Assembly: GCF_010015445.1 (NCBI RefSeq)
Contig: NC_053133.1
Span: 7,300,309-7,364,308 of the forward strand
DNA length: 64,000 bases
Direction of reading: 5' to 3'
DNA from: Perca fluviatilis
Lineage: Eukaryota; Chordata; Actinopteri; Perciformes; Percidae
In this document: positions 38,484 to 64,000 of the stretch, piece by piece
Layout of the letters: each line of letters begins with the position of its first letter
How positions within the stretch are numbered: position 1 is the first letter of the stretch
Program-made: the position numbers and the translations under genes
Notes under the pieces: generated by a model
The model's database searches: none
What the model was told of the DNA's origin: nothing
The model's input: only the letters and a program-made list of their open reading frames with translations

Positions 38484-38825
38484 AGCTGTCAGCTGACAGT
38501 GATCTGTTATTTCTACAGCAGACATGCTCCAACATGGTCCCGAGAGTGAGGAGGATCATTCCTGACACATCGCTCTGTCATCACAGACTTACCCTACCAC
38601 CGGAGAATTCAGCACTCACCTACACACTGATTCATTCTTTCGTTCATTCATTCATAGACAGGTGCCATTTACTACATCCTTCCTCTACCTCCATCAACGC
38701 CTTCTAATACCACCTTTTTAATAGAGAAATCAGTGTTGACTTTAATCCTCATTTATCGAGGGCAGGTTTGATGGTCACACATATATTAGAGGGACTACGT
38801 TTTGAAGAGCAAGTGGCTTGATTTT

Positions 38826-38899
38826 GTTTTGCAATGCTTCAGTAGCATTTCTGACGTCAGATCAGAAGATTGCGTGTGTTCAAAATCACGTCAGGGTCA
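38826..38899 (+). pseudogene. Degraded tRNA-Trp pseudogene
   Basis: The 3' two thirds resemble tRNA-Trp (GATCAGAAGATTGCGTGTGTTC and CACGTCAGGGTCA), but the anticodon region reads GACGTCAG and the 5' part is barely recognisable. It is nonfunctional. Confidence 0.65.
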
Positions 38900-40430
38900 C
38901 ACCTAAAACGCTAAGTAGGCCATGTTTTATATTCAAGCCAGCTGAAGTGGAGTCAGCAGTTTCCCACTGCTTACTAAGCATACTAAGCAAAGGAGACAGT
39001 AGCAAGATTATGACACGCTTATGGGACATTTGATGCAACATAAACATAAAGCCAAACCTACTCGCACCGTGCCCAATGTATTTTTCACAACTTTCGAGCA
39101 TGATTAAGGCTGATAACACCAGTGTTTTGTAACTTGTTTTGTACTATATTTCATCATCTCTGTCTAATGCTTGCACAATTCCTCACCAAACGGCTCCATG
39201 TGAGTCTGCACATGAAGATACAGTAATTAGTTGATGTTGGTTAATTGCCCCAGTCCATGCCAATACACACTAAAGAGATAGAGCCTAAAACACACTTCAT
39301 CTGTGTGGTTTAACTCTGAACAATGTCTAACATTACTCCAATCACATTTCTGCCATCGTCATAGTCTGCTGCCAGCTAAGGCATGTGCTTTTCCCCCCAA
39401 TAGGGTAAATTAAAGTTTGGGTAGTGACATTAGCAGCGGTTACTACCACACCTTGACTTTATAAATAAATTACCATAGCTCAAGGCAATAAAAATATACA
39501 AGCTGACCCTATCTTTAACTAATGCAGCAGAACATGAAAAATGGAGTAAGACTTTAAGCTTCTACGCCTTTTAACAAACATCAGGATCTGTTCATAGCTT
39601 TAATTGCATCATGTTCTAACTGGTGGATCCACAAAACTAATAATAAACTTATTTTGTTTCACATTGTTTGAATTTATGCATTTTATAACCCATGTGTCCT
39701 ACAACCTGTAGCGTTAAAATGAGCTTTACGGCTGCACCATACACTATTTGTGAAAGCTAAAAGGCCCCATCTGCAGGCTTCTGAAAGTATTACACCTTGT
39801 CTTGTCTTCTCTCCAGGAATCTTCTTTGTTTGGATTAAGTTTAGAGCCTGTAATTGCTGTGTTTGTGAGGATTTGGCTCAGTGTAAACTGTGAACACAGA
39901 GAATGGTGTTAGCACTTGGATTTCATGGATTTGCCAATGCCAACAGCTGCTGTTTTGCATACGCTTTCTGTCTTGCAATGTTTTTTTAAAATCATCAATG
40001 GGGTCGAACAACAAAACTAATTAATTTAAAATAAAAAAATAAAAACTTTCTGTTTTGCATATGACATTTTACATCTGCCTAAAGATGGTCCCAGGTGACA
40101 TCTATGTGATGTGATTTTGGGAATGGACATCTGATTCTATCGAAAAAAAACAACTCAAAATGATGGTATGAAGCTGTGAGTGATGGTTGATTCCTTCTGT
40201 GGCATGATCGGTTTTATAGCTAACTTTAGTGGCATTTGACTGACAGGGGATATCAGTTTCATCCCTTGACATATTTTAATTACCAGAAATGCTCTGCAGT
40301 GATGCCAGTAAACTGACTTTGGTCACCAACATGGTTTTATTGCAAAAAATAAGGACAGAGGAAGCTAAGGCTCTAAGGTTGGTGAGTCTAAATTTACCTG
40401 GACAGAGCTATTGATTGGTTTTCCTCCTAA
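38900..40430. other. Intergenic stretch, nothing recognised
   Basis: AT-rich sequence between pard3 and cul2 without exon-like features or defined repeats. Confidence 0.55.
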
Positions 40431-40432
40431 TA

Positions 40433-40815
40433 CTGTATCTGAAATCTCTTTTATATAGACCTTAATGGTCCATTAATACTGCTATCTGAAGTCTCTTTTA
40501 TATAGACCTTAGTGGTCCACTAATACTGTATCTGAAGTCTCTTTTATATAGGCCTTAGTGGTCCCCTAATACTGTATCTGAAGTCTCTTTTATATAGACC
40601 TTAGTGGTCCCCTAATACTGTATCTGAAGTCTCTTTTATATAGGCCTTAGTGGTCCCCTAATACTGTATCTGAAGTCTCTTTTATATAGACCTTAGTGGT
40701 CCCCTAATACTGTATCTGAAGTCTCTTTTATATAGACCTTAGTGGTCCCCTAATACTGTATCTGAAGTCTCTTTTATATAGGCCTTAGTGGTCCCCTAAT
40801 ACTGTATCTGAAGTT
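40433..40815. repeat. 46-bp minisatellite, about 8.3 copies
   Basis: The unit is CTGTATCTGAAGTCTCTTTT followed by ATATAGACCTTAGTGGTCCCCTAATA. The first two units are the most diverged. Later ones differ mainly at one A/G site (TATAGACC or TATAGGCC), in the order A, A, G, A, G, A, A, G. Each unit holds a small GACC/GGTC inverted pair. Confidence 0.95.
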
Positions 40816-40947
40816 TTGGCTTTGGATTTTGACCTCATCGTTGTTCACATAAACCCTTGGTGTCATAGAGTCACAGTCAGAGTGTGTTGTGCTGTACTCT
40901 TGTCACAATTGTGAGTTTCCCAGGAGACCTACACAAGGAGCCTGTGT

Positions 40948-41015
40948 GACCTTGTGGCGCAATGGTAGCGTGTCTGACTCCAAATCAGAAGGCTGTTCAA
41001 ATCACGTCAGGGTCA
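40948..41015 (+). pseudogene. tRNA-Trp pseudogene with 4-nt T-arm deletion
   Basis: The copy is 68 nt long. It keeps the CCA anticodon, but 4 nt are missing from the 5' strand of the T arm (AAGGCTGTTCAAATC), so the T stem cannot form. It lies about 130 bp beyond a 46-bp minisatellite. Confidence 0.8.
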
Positions 41016-41515
41016 ATTTCATGATGTGACAATTACATTGTCTGGTCCCTTCCAGTTGTTGTAAGAATCTAAATACGTCTGTTTATGTGACAGGAATGTG
41101 TGTATTGTTACATTGCTTGGAAAAAGCCAACATTGGGAATTTCTTACATGAGGTCCTTTTCTAACAGGAAGTCATTTTACTAAACTGTCTTATTGTCATC
41201 TGGTGTATGGATGAAATGCCTCTATTACAGCAATTTCAAACAATGTGAATATGTGGAGCTCCATCAGACCAACTGTTAGGTACACTTTACAATATATGCA
41301 AGGCAACACACACATTACAGTCTATAGTAGGCACACAGTGCTGTTGAGATAGGTCTGGCAACGTGAGACTGAGGTTTGTTGCAATATGCTTTTATGCTGC
41401 GTTACATATTACTTGTCATGTTGCACAGGACAATCATTGTATGTTTGTGTACATTTGGCATCAATGTAGTGGTCACACCAGACATAACTTTCAGTATTTT
41501 GCAGTTGAAAAGATA

Positions 41516-41587
41516 TGACCCCGACGTGATTTGAACACGCAACCTTCTGATCTGGAGTCAGACGCGCTACCGTTGCGCCACGAGGTC
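41516..41587 (-). tRNA. tRNA-Trp (CCA), canonical
   Basis: All 72 nt match the standard vertebrate tRNA-Trp: acceptor GACCTCG paired with CGGGGTC, anticodon CCA, TTCAAATC T-loop and a discriminator A. On the minus strand it is followed by TATCTTTTC, giving a Pol III TTTT terminator about 5 nt after the gene. It lies between cul2 and pard3 and is the best candidate in this window for an expressed tRNA-Trp. Confidence 0.93.
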
Positions 41588-41589
41588 CT

Positions 41590-42770
41590 ACAGTCCCTAA
41601 GTAGTCATGAAAAAGAGTTATAAAAATTTATAGAAGGATAGTATGGTGTGTAGCGTTCTTTACTGTGTGCTTGTAAGCCACCGTTTGAATCAAACATCAA
41701 ATAATCATGGCGAATATGCGATGCGTGAAGGACATTCTTAACGCTCCCTCCCTTCCACAGGAGTCTCGTGGTTGACTGAACTATGTTATGCCCATACTGT
41801 TTCTTCTTCCCTCCTAATGAGAATTTCTCACTCATTTTGGCCTGCGTCAGCACCATGGACAGCTGCCAGCAACAACAGCTGGCTCACGGGCTCAACGAGC
41901 TGCGTACTGAACGCGCATGTGCGCATGACGCAGTTTTTCTTTTTTTAAGTTGCCATTCACACGAATACATTGGACGGGGCAGTTAGCTGCGCATCTCAAG
42001 TTAAAATGTATACTTTACTATTCACTTTCCTATATTTAGTATTCACTATTATTTGAGTCAATGCTTTATGCCCTCGAAGAGACGGATGCTTGGAAAGGTT
42101 TTCACACTATTAATTAATCAATATTACAAATAATGATGGCTGAATTCCATTTCGGTGCTTCCGTTACAGAATCCCGGTATTATGCATGCTGGCTGTCACT
42201 GTCACACTGTCATGACTCACAGGGAAATTTCACTAGAACTGCGCCATAGGTAATGTTAATAGTAAGGCCGGTGCTTTTCCTACTATAGTGAGTCAAAATG
42301 TCTGATGAGAAATGTGAAAGTCTGGGGCCCAATCCAGCGGGTTCTGTTATGTTACAGTTGTTCTCATAAACTGATAAACATGTTCTCATTTTATTGCTGG
42401 AGATTCCTGAACGGACTGCTTTGCCGTGTTGATGTCATGATGACATGAGTTCCAGTGTTCAGTAGTCCCACAGCAAATGCATAACATAGCCATTGTTTGT
42501 AGCTTCAATGTGCTCCTTTGTTCCTGTTCTCAGTTTTCAGCAAACGCATCAGAGCCTCCGTGTCGCTCCCATCTCCTCCCCTTGTCAGGGCTGTGAAGTG
42601 AAGCAAATTCCTTTCTAACTTTTGATCAATCAAATGATAGATCACTGCCTTGCAGCTGCTTCACAGTAAAAGCCCAGCACCCAGCTGTAACTAATGCAAA
42701 AACACCGCCCGAAACGACTGCCTGTATGGAGACCCTCGACAAATGTTTACATAAAACCTTTCAGTGTTTT
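41590..42770. other. Intergenic stretch between tRNA-Trp and cul2 3' end
   Basis: No open frame of note and no defined mobile element. A GC-richer patch occurs at 41845-41945. Confidence 0.55.
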
Positions 42771-42772
42771 TA

Positions 42773-43440
42773 TTTATTTATTTGACAAGCAGCAGGATCA
42801 TGTTTGTCACCTCATTTTTTCTTAACATTTGAAAGTAGATACAATAGTCAGTATACCAGTTTTATTACAATATTTTTTCCTAACTTCGGTACATTTAACA
42901 AAGAAAAAAAATAAACACACAACAACTGCAAACGTGAGAAAAGAAAGCATGTTTTTTTTTTTTTTTAATGTGTAGCCACCAATGTGTCATTGATGTCACA
43001 ACGTACTCTTCCCCCGGCTTTCTTTTTTTTTTTTTCTTTAATTTTCGGTCGACCAGTATGTTTATCCGCTCTTTTCTCTCCAACGGCGATAGGCATTTTC
43101 TTTTTGTCGTTTTGACGCACAGGTGCGTGGCACTGGTGATGTTGTAAACAGCTTAAAATCAGAAGGTGGGTGGGGGTCGGGAGGAGGGTCTTGTGGGTGG
43201 TGGGGGGGTTAGCTGTCTGTCTGATGTGACACGATGACCTTTCTTGTTTTCAAAAGATGGGAGGCACCAGTCCTGCTTTTTAGTCACCGCACAGAATCAC
43301 AGCAGACAGCGACAGTCCAAAACCTAAATGAATGAATGAGTCTGTTTTTGTCATGGATTTCATGTTTTAAACCTGCATCTGCCGGTCAGTCACACAGGCC
43401 AGTGTTTGTGTGGAGGCGCTCCGTGGCTCGGCTCCTCTGC
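42773..43440 (-). other. cul2: cul2 3' UTR with candidate poly(A) signals
   Basis: Downstream of the stop codon the minus strand shows AATAAA at 42866-42861 and two overlapping copies at 42782-42773. The stretch contains long A/T runs (42950-42966, 43022-43036) and a G-rich block near 43165-43210. I infer that the transcript ends near 42.75-42.85 kb. No other coding sequence is visible. Confidence 0.5.
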
Positions 43441-59640
<16,200 letters not shown>

Positions 59641-59649
59641 GTCACAGGC

Positions 59650-61095
59650 TTGATTTGTCTCACTCACTACAGGTCTTCCCTACCTCTGGGATTATACCAT
59701 TGGATTAGATGGGGGTGTATTTTGAACAAGCGTAAATTGATCGTAGCTAACGCTTTTTTTTGTTTTTACCATGATAAAGTGTCTGAGTATTTTTCGATTT
59801 TAAAGAATGTATTATATACCTATACACACTGACAAGAATAACATCAAACCCATCCACATGATCCCATATATCCTATGGTATCGCCTAAAACTACGGAAAC
59901 CTCTTAGGAATTGAGTAACGTTACAAAAATAACCACAGTAATTGTGTAGGTTATAATGCATTTTAACCTCTGTTCTAAATAGAGAGGGTAAACGTTTTTA
60001 CATCAGTGTAAGTTATACATTCGTATATATCTAACTATCTATATCCTAAGATATATTTTTAGATAAACTCCCCACCATACATTGACATAAACATGACAGT
60101 TGTGGATGAGAAATACCAACTAAATAATAAAAGTCGTTTACAAATATTGGCCTGTGTGGTGAATGCCATTTTTAAACCATAAGAGCCTAAAAATATCACA
60201 AGTGGCAGCATGTGAAATTCTATTTTACTACTGCAGGAATAGAAGAAAAATCAACCAATCAGAATCGTCTAGAAAAATACTGTCCAACGTCCCTAGGTGT
60301 TGTAGCTATGATTTTAAATAACGCTAAGAACAAACACAAATTATCAGCAATTTATCAGTCTAATATTAACTGAAGCTACGTTTTGTTCTGAACGTCGTTC
60401 AAGCTCACTAGCTAGCTAGGTTAAACACAACAGGTACATCATCACTGTGAGTATGCCGGTAGAAATAAGTCAACTGTTTGTTAACAATGTAATTTAACGC
60501 TAGCGTTAGGAAAATTAACGTTAGCTAGTTAGCTAGTCACTAGCTAGCTATAGCTAAGTATGTAACGTACGTAACGTAACATAGAGCATCCATAGACACG
60601 GCATGAGGAAAACTATTTGTGATCTTTTTTTATTATTATTTGACAGCAATATTTAGATTGGTTAGCAAGTGGTTGATAGTTAATAGTTTTGTCAAACTTT
60701 TAACCTACAAGAGAAAATTCTCATTAGCTAACGTTAGTTGCCTTAACCAGCAGAGGGAGCCCTCCAGTGCCATTGTGTCCACTCCTTAAAAATTATTTTA
60801 CAATGTTGCCCCAAAAATCAGTAGATTAATATGACACCTTTTTTTTCTTACTGAGAAATTGTATTCTTATTAAGCAGCACTGGTGGCAAACTAACCTTCC
60901 CCCACCCCAGCTTTACTCAATAATTCAAGGCAGAGAAATTACTGAGGAGAAATACAGAAGTGCTTTCGAAACTCCCGGAACTGGTTGAGTCATTATGCCT
61001 CAGTGATTGGTTTAATTTACATGTTAGAGATACTGGTATAGATAATGGTTAAGATGTGCAAAGCAGATAGTGGCAGCCCTGTTGCAACTTTCATT
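59650..61095. other. cul2 upstream region, no gene recognised
   Basis: The stretch contains many TAGCTAGC-like and TAACGTTAGC motifs that are common in fish dispersed repeats (59300-59480, 60400-60560). A possible donor ACAGGTACATC at about 60429-60437 on the plus strand could end a first exon, but nothing else supports it. Confidence 0.4.
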
Positions 61096-61099
61096 TAAT

Positions 61100-62060
61100 T
61101 GTCTAACTGTAAGTCAAGTCAGTGTATTTATAGAGCACATTTAAAACCAACCTAGGCTGAACAAAGTGCTGTAAAGTTATATTATATTATGTTATAAAAA
61201 CAAAGGAAAACAATAAAAATATAGACATAATGAACGTCATACAAACAACACACTTCTATACAAATGTCCCTAAACTAAAAGATCTCGGCAGTAGAGGAGG
61301 ACCTAATATGAATGGGAAGTTTGTTCCAGAGTCTCGGGGCCACAACGGAGAAGGCCCGATTACAATCAAGGTTGGGTTTTTTAATTAGAGGCTGAACCAC
61401 GGCATGTTTAAAGCTAGATGGGACTGTACCATTCATAAGAGAGCTATTTATTACAGACAAGAGGCTGGGACCAATAGTATCAAATACCTCTTTCAAAAGA
61501 CAAGAGGGGACAACATCTGAAGATGAATAGGTAGGTTTCATGTGTGAAACAATGTCCATCAATGCTGACAGGGCCACAGGCACAAAACACTTCAGAGAAG
61601 CAGGGCATATAATAGGATAGATAGATTAGAAGGGTCATGATCAGTAGGTGAAATATAAGATCTGATAGTGTCAACCTTGTTGATAAAAAAGCTCAAAAAT
61701 GGTTCTGTGATTTCAAACGTAGCATCAGGGAGTGTAATAGCATGATTTAGTGCAGTATTTATTGCACTAAACCTCATTTTGTGCATTTTTAGCTATGATA
61801 TCATAAAAATGCTTTGCTTTAGAGGCATTGGTAGGATACCTGGTGATCTCTCAGTATCTCATGGGACACATGCAGTTTTTTTCCATTTCCTCTCTGCTTT
61901 TCTACACTTTTGTTTAAGGGCACGAGTCTCACTGTTAAGTCAAGGTTGGGCTTTGACTTTGGGAACTTTTGGGAACTGTACCTAACATTAAGATACAGAT
62001 AATAGTATAGAAGATAAATTTCAGATACATTTCCACTGTTTTGGTACACATGGAATCTAA
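61100..62060 (-). pseudogene. L2-type LINE fragment with internal deletion
   Basis: On the minus strand the order is an endonuclease/RT linker (about 62049-61800), an N-terminal RT region with SSDVVPSCLLKEVFDTIGPS and VVQPLIKKPNLD, and then directly a C-terminal motif FSVVAPRLWNKLP (about 61360-61310). The catalytic RT core between them is missing, so the copy carries a deletion of most of the RT. The 3' tail (about 61200-61105) has the CAGCACTTTGTTCAGCC sequence typical of fish L2-like elements. Confidence 0.75.
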
Positions 62061-62831
62061 TCTAATCCCCAAGGAGAAATCAGAGTGATCAGCAGCCTCA
62101 GTCAGGGCCTGTCAGAATGAACCAGATGAAGACAGAAGAGACATATCAGCCAGGTGCATATACGCCCTGCATTCAAAGACCTGTGCCCTGCATTCAAAGA
62201 CCTGTTTACCAGCAGACCAGCCTCCAGAACCAGTACTGTAAGCATGTCTAAAAACACATTTACCACCACAATGTATCCTGTTACTACCACTGCACACTAC
62301 ACTACAGGGTTTACCCTATCATCATTTTTAGGTGCAGCACCCGAGCCGTTTCGGGCAGCACCTAAGCTGAATGAAATTGATGTGCGCACCAAAATAACTA
62401 AAAGACTTTCCTCAGATCTAACTATTGTAGTTGGTCCCCAGCGGACTTCTTTAACTTTAAGCCTTTTGAGTGTTATTTATTTATTATCTGCTTTAACTTC
62501 TCCAATGTTTTAGACACAGATATGGTGATTAAAAATGCTCCAAAATGATGTCAAACTGCTTCTTCTATTTTTAAATTGGAAAACATTTTCTTAAGGTATG
62601 GGGGGGGGGGGAGGCTTTTATAAAACTAGGGAAAACACTGTACTAAAAGTGCTACAATTGCTATAGCTGCAACAGTTTTTCAAAATGATGACAGCAAATG
62701 CCAAAAACAGACAACATGCATCAGAAAAGTAGCCCCAAGTTGACATGAAAACAGGGTTACTGTGTAATGGACATACCACTAAATAAAGGAGTGATTATTT
62801 AGTTAGCCTTTTTACCATTTTGCCCTCCCAG

Positions 62832-62972
62832 ATGGGGTTTTTCAAGGAGCTCCTGTCAGGCCCGTGGCTGAGACGACACAGAACCTGTCTATGACCATGA
62901 CCAGCACACAAACACCACAGCTTCGATCAGGCACCCTTCAATATTACTGCGAGGAAAACTATTGTATGCCAG
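62832..62972 (+). other. Candidate internal coding exon, gene unknown
   Basis: A pyrimidine-rich tract ending CCCTCCCAG precedes it and CCAG followed by GTAAGA ends it. The 141-nt segment is open in only one frame, with matching phase 1 at both borders (46 full codons). The peptide contains GVFQGAPVRP, LSMTMTSTQT and LQYYCEENYC. I do not recognise the family. Conserved synteny would place crem on the plus strand upstream of cul2, and a weak compositional likeness to the CREM/CREB glutamine-rich region is noted, but this is inference. It could also be chance. Confidence 0.35.
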
Positions 62973-63069
62973 GTAAGACTTGATAACCAGACTTATATAT
63001 ATATTGTATATGCATGTATATTATAGAAGGGTCACAACAAATACAGTTGCAGCATGGTGCTCAATGGTT

Positions 63070-63150
63070 AGAGCAGGGATCTTCAACAGGGGGTCCAGGG
63101 CCCCTAGGTGGTCCTCAGAGTCAATGCAAGGGGACCTCCACATTATTGTT
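63070..63150. repeat. hAT-type repeat end
   Basis: CAGGGATCTTCAACAGGGGGTCC resembles the terminus of a common vertebrate hAT element, followed by CCAGGGCCCCTAGGTGGTCC. The right boundary is unclear. Confidence 0.45.
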
Positions 63151-63529
63151 CATTTTTGAGAGTCTTTTTGCGATTACGATTCAATTTGCGATTTATTTTT
63201 TAAAGTATAGCTAATGGTCAATATTTATTGTGAAACGGATCATTTCAAAGACCATCATAACAAGAAACACCATCAAAACTGCTCTATATTCTAATGCAAG
63301 GATGAGCACATAGATATGAATTGCCAGCAATAAGTGGTTTTCTTTTAATAAGCATGGAACATTGAACAGTCAAACACAAAACATTTATCACAAAAGCTAA
63401 AAAAAACAACCAATTCCAATAAAAAATATCAGTACGTTCCTGTAACCCAAAATTTCTGATATGCCTTAGTTCAATAGCAGCATATATATATTGCAACCTT
63501 ATACCATTATGTTAAATAAAGTAATACAA

Positions 63530-64000
63530 AGTAGGCCTGCACGATTCAGGGAAAAATATGAATCACAATTCTTTAGCTTAGAATTGAGATCATGATTCTC
63601 TGCCACGATTTCTTTTCTCACAAAGTGTAATGTTTATTGCACACATGAACCATGACAAAACAAAACAAATCGGCAGTACCAAACATAGATTCTTTTTTGG
63701 CACTTATAGCACATTGCGCATCACCACAAGCTTGTTAACATAGAGGCTTCAATGACTAAAGAAAATAAAGTAAATACTGGCCTTTCAAGTACAGTAGGCT
63801 ACCAAAAATAGTGACATGTAACAAATTGAACTAAATATGGCTCTATCTGAACTCCTTGAACATTTCTTAACATAATTAAAACATGTCAATGTCAAATGCT
63901 TTCAATAAATCAATTGAAGGAGAAAAATAAATCAATAAATCAAAGTCATTTAAAAATTAAATCGCGAACGGGTGAATGGAGATTGCGATTTTATAATGAT
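63530..64000. repeat. hAT-like repeat running off the window
   Basis: It starts near TAGGCCTGCACGATTCAGGG and has CGATTT/ATCGCGA motifs at both ends of the visible part. The distal terminus lies beyond the window. Similar TGCGATTACGATTC sequence at 63168-63200 may belong to another copy. Confidence 0.5.

Noticed and set aside
40433..40815. Possible CRISPR array because of regular 46-bp units
   Set aside because: Units are contiguous with no unique spacers, and the genome is vertebrate; it is a minisatellite.
62154..62513. 119-codon plus-strand frame including a Thr-rich stretch (SKNTFTTTMYPVTTT)
   Set aside because: It contains a short direct repeat (CCCTGCATTCAAAGACCTGT), no domain, and no splice site in phase with the candidate exon at 62832; too weak to call.

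Overview
The window reads as intergenic and intronic DNA of a teleost fish, probably a percomorph. It has a vertebrate-style split gene with GT-AG introns, many CA/TA/GA microsatellites, a tRNA-derived SINE of the kind common in perch-like fishes, and a dense load of hAT, Harbinger and TTAA-flanked DNA elements with L2/CR1-group LINE fragments. I see no operon, CRISPR array or prokaryotic gene organisation.

Two real protein genes are present, both on the minus strand. cul2 (cullin-2, the scaffold of the elongin BC/VHL-type ubiquitin ligases) is complete: 20 coding exons between 57983 and 43441 join without a frame break into 745 codons plus a stop, the same length as the human protein, with the neddylation lysine at residue 689. 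The first coding exon of pard3 (Par-3 cell polarity scaffold), 40 codons at 34871-34752, lies about 8 kb downstream of cul2 on the same strand. No second pard3 exon was recognised, so 1-34751 appears to be part of its very long first intron. The order cul2 then pard3, head to tail on one strand, matches the human chromosome 10p11 arrangement (established knowledge).

Layout. 1-34751 (pard3 intron 1): a perfect 43-bp inverted repeat, two tRNA-Trp genes in a duplicated block, a young SINE with a 16-bp target duplication, several short hAT-type elements, a roughly 4.9-kb hAT transposon (9534-14437) with two nested TTAA-flanked insertions and a broken transposase, a Harbinger remnant (15820-16894), a LINE reverse transcriptase relic (about 18.6-20.0 kb), an inverted pair of one short element around a large microsatellite (20.7-22.1 kb), and a Harbinger-type miniature element (24331-24936). 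34752-35300: pard3 exon 1 and its presumed promoter. 35.3-42.8 kb: intergenic, with tRNA-Trp pseudogenes, one canonical tRNA-Trp, a 46-bp minisatellite and a TTAA-flanked miniature element. 42.8-59.7 kb: cul2, whose introns hold at least seven short transposons bounded by 8-bp target duplications, an L1-like ORF1 fragment, a helicase-like fragment inside one element, and long CA/TG tracts, two of which begin within about 12 nt of 5' splice sites. 59.7-64 kb: cul2 upstream region, an internally deleted L2-type LINE, one orphan candidate exon on the plus strand (62832-62972) and more hAT-like repeats.

No multi-gene novel system is evident. The most unusual items are the perfect hairpin at 419-511, the local spread of tRNA-Trp sequences, the nested transposon structure at 9.5-14.4 kb, the splice-site-abutting UG/CA tracts in cul2, and the unassigned exon at 62.8 kb.
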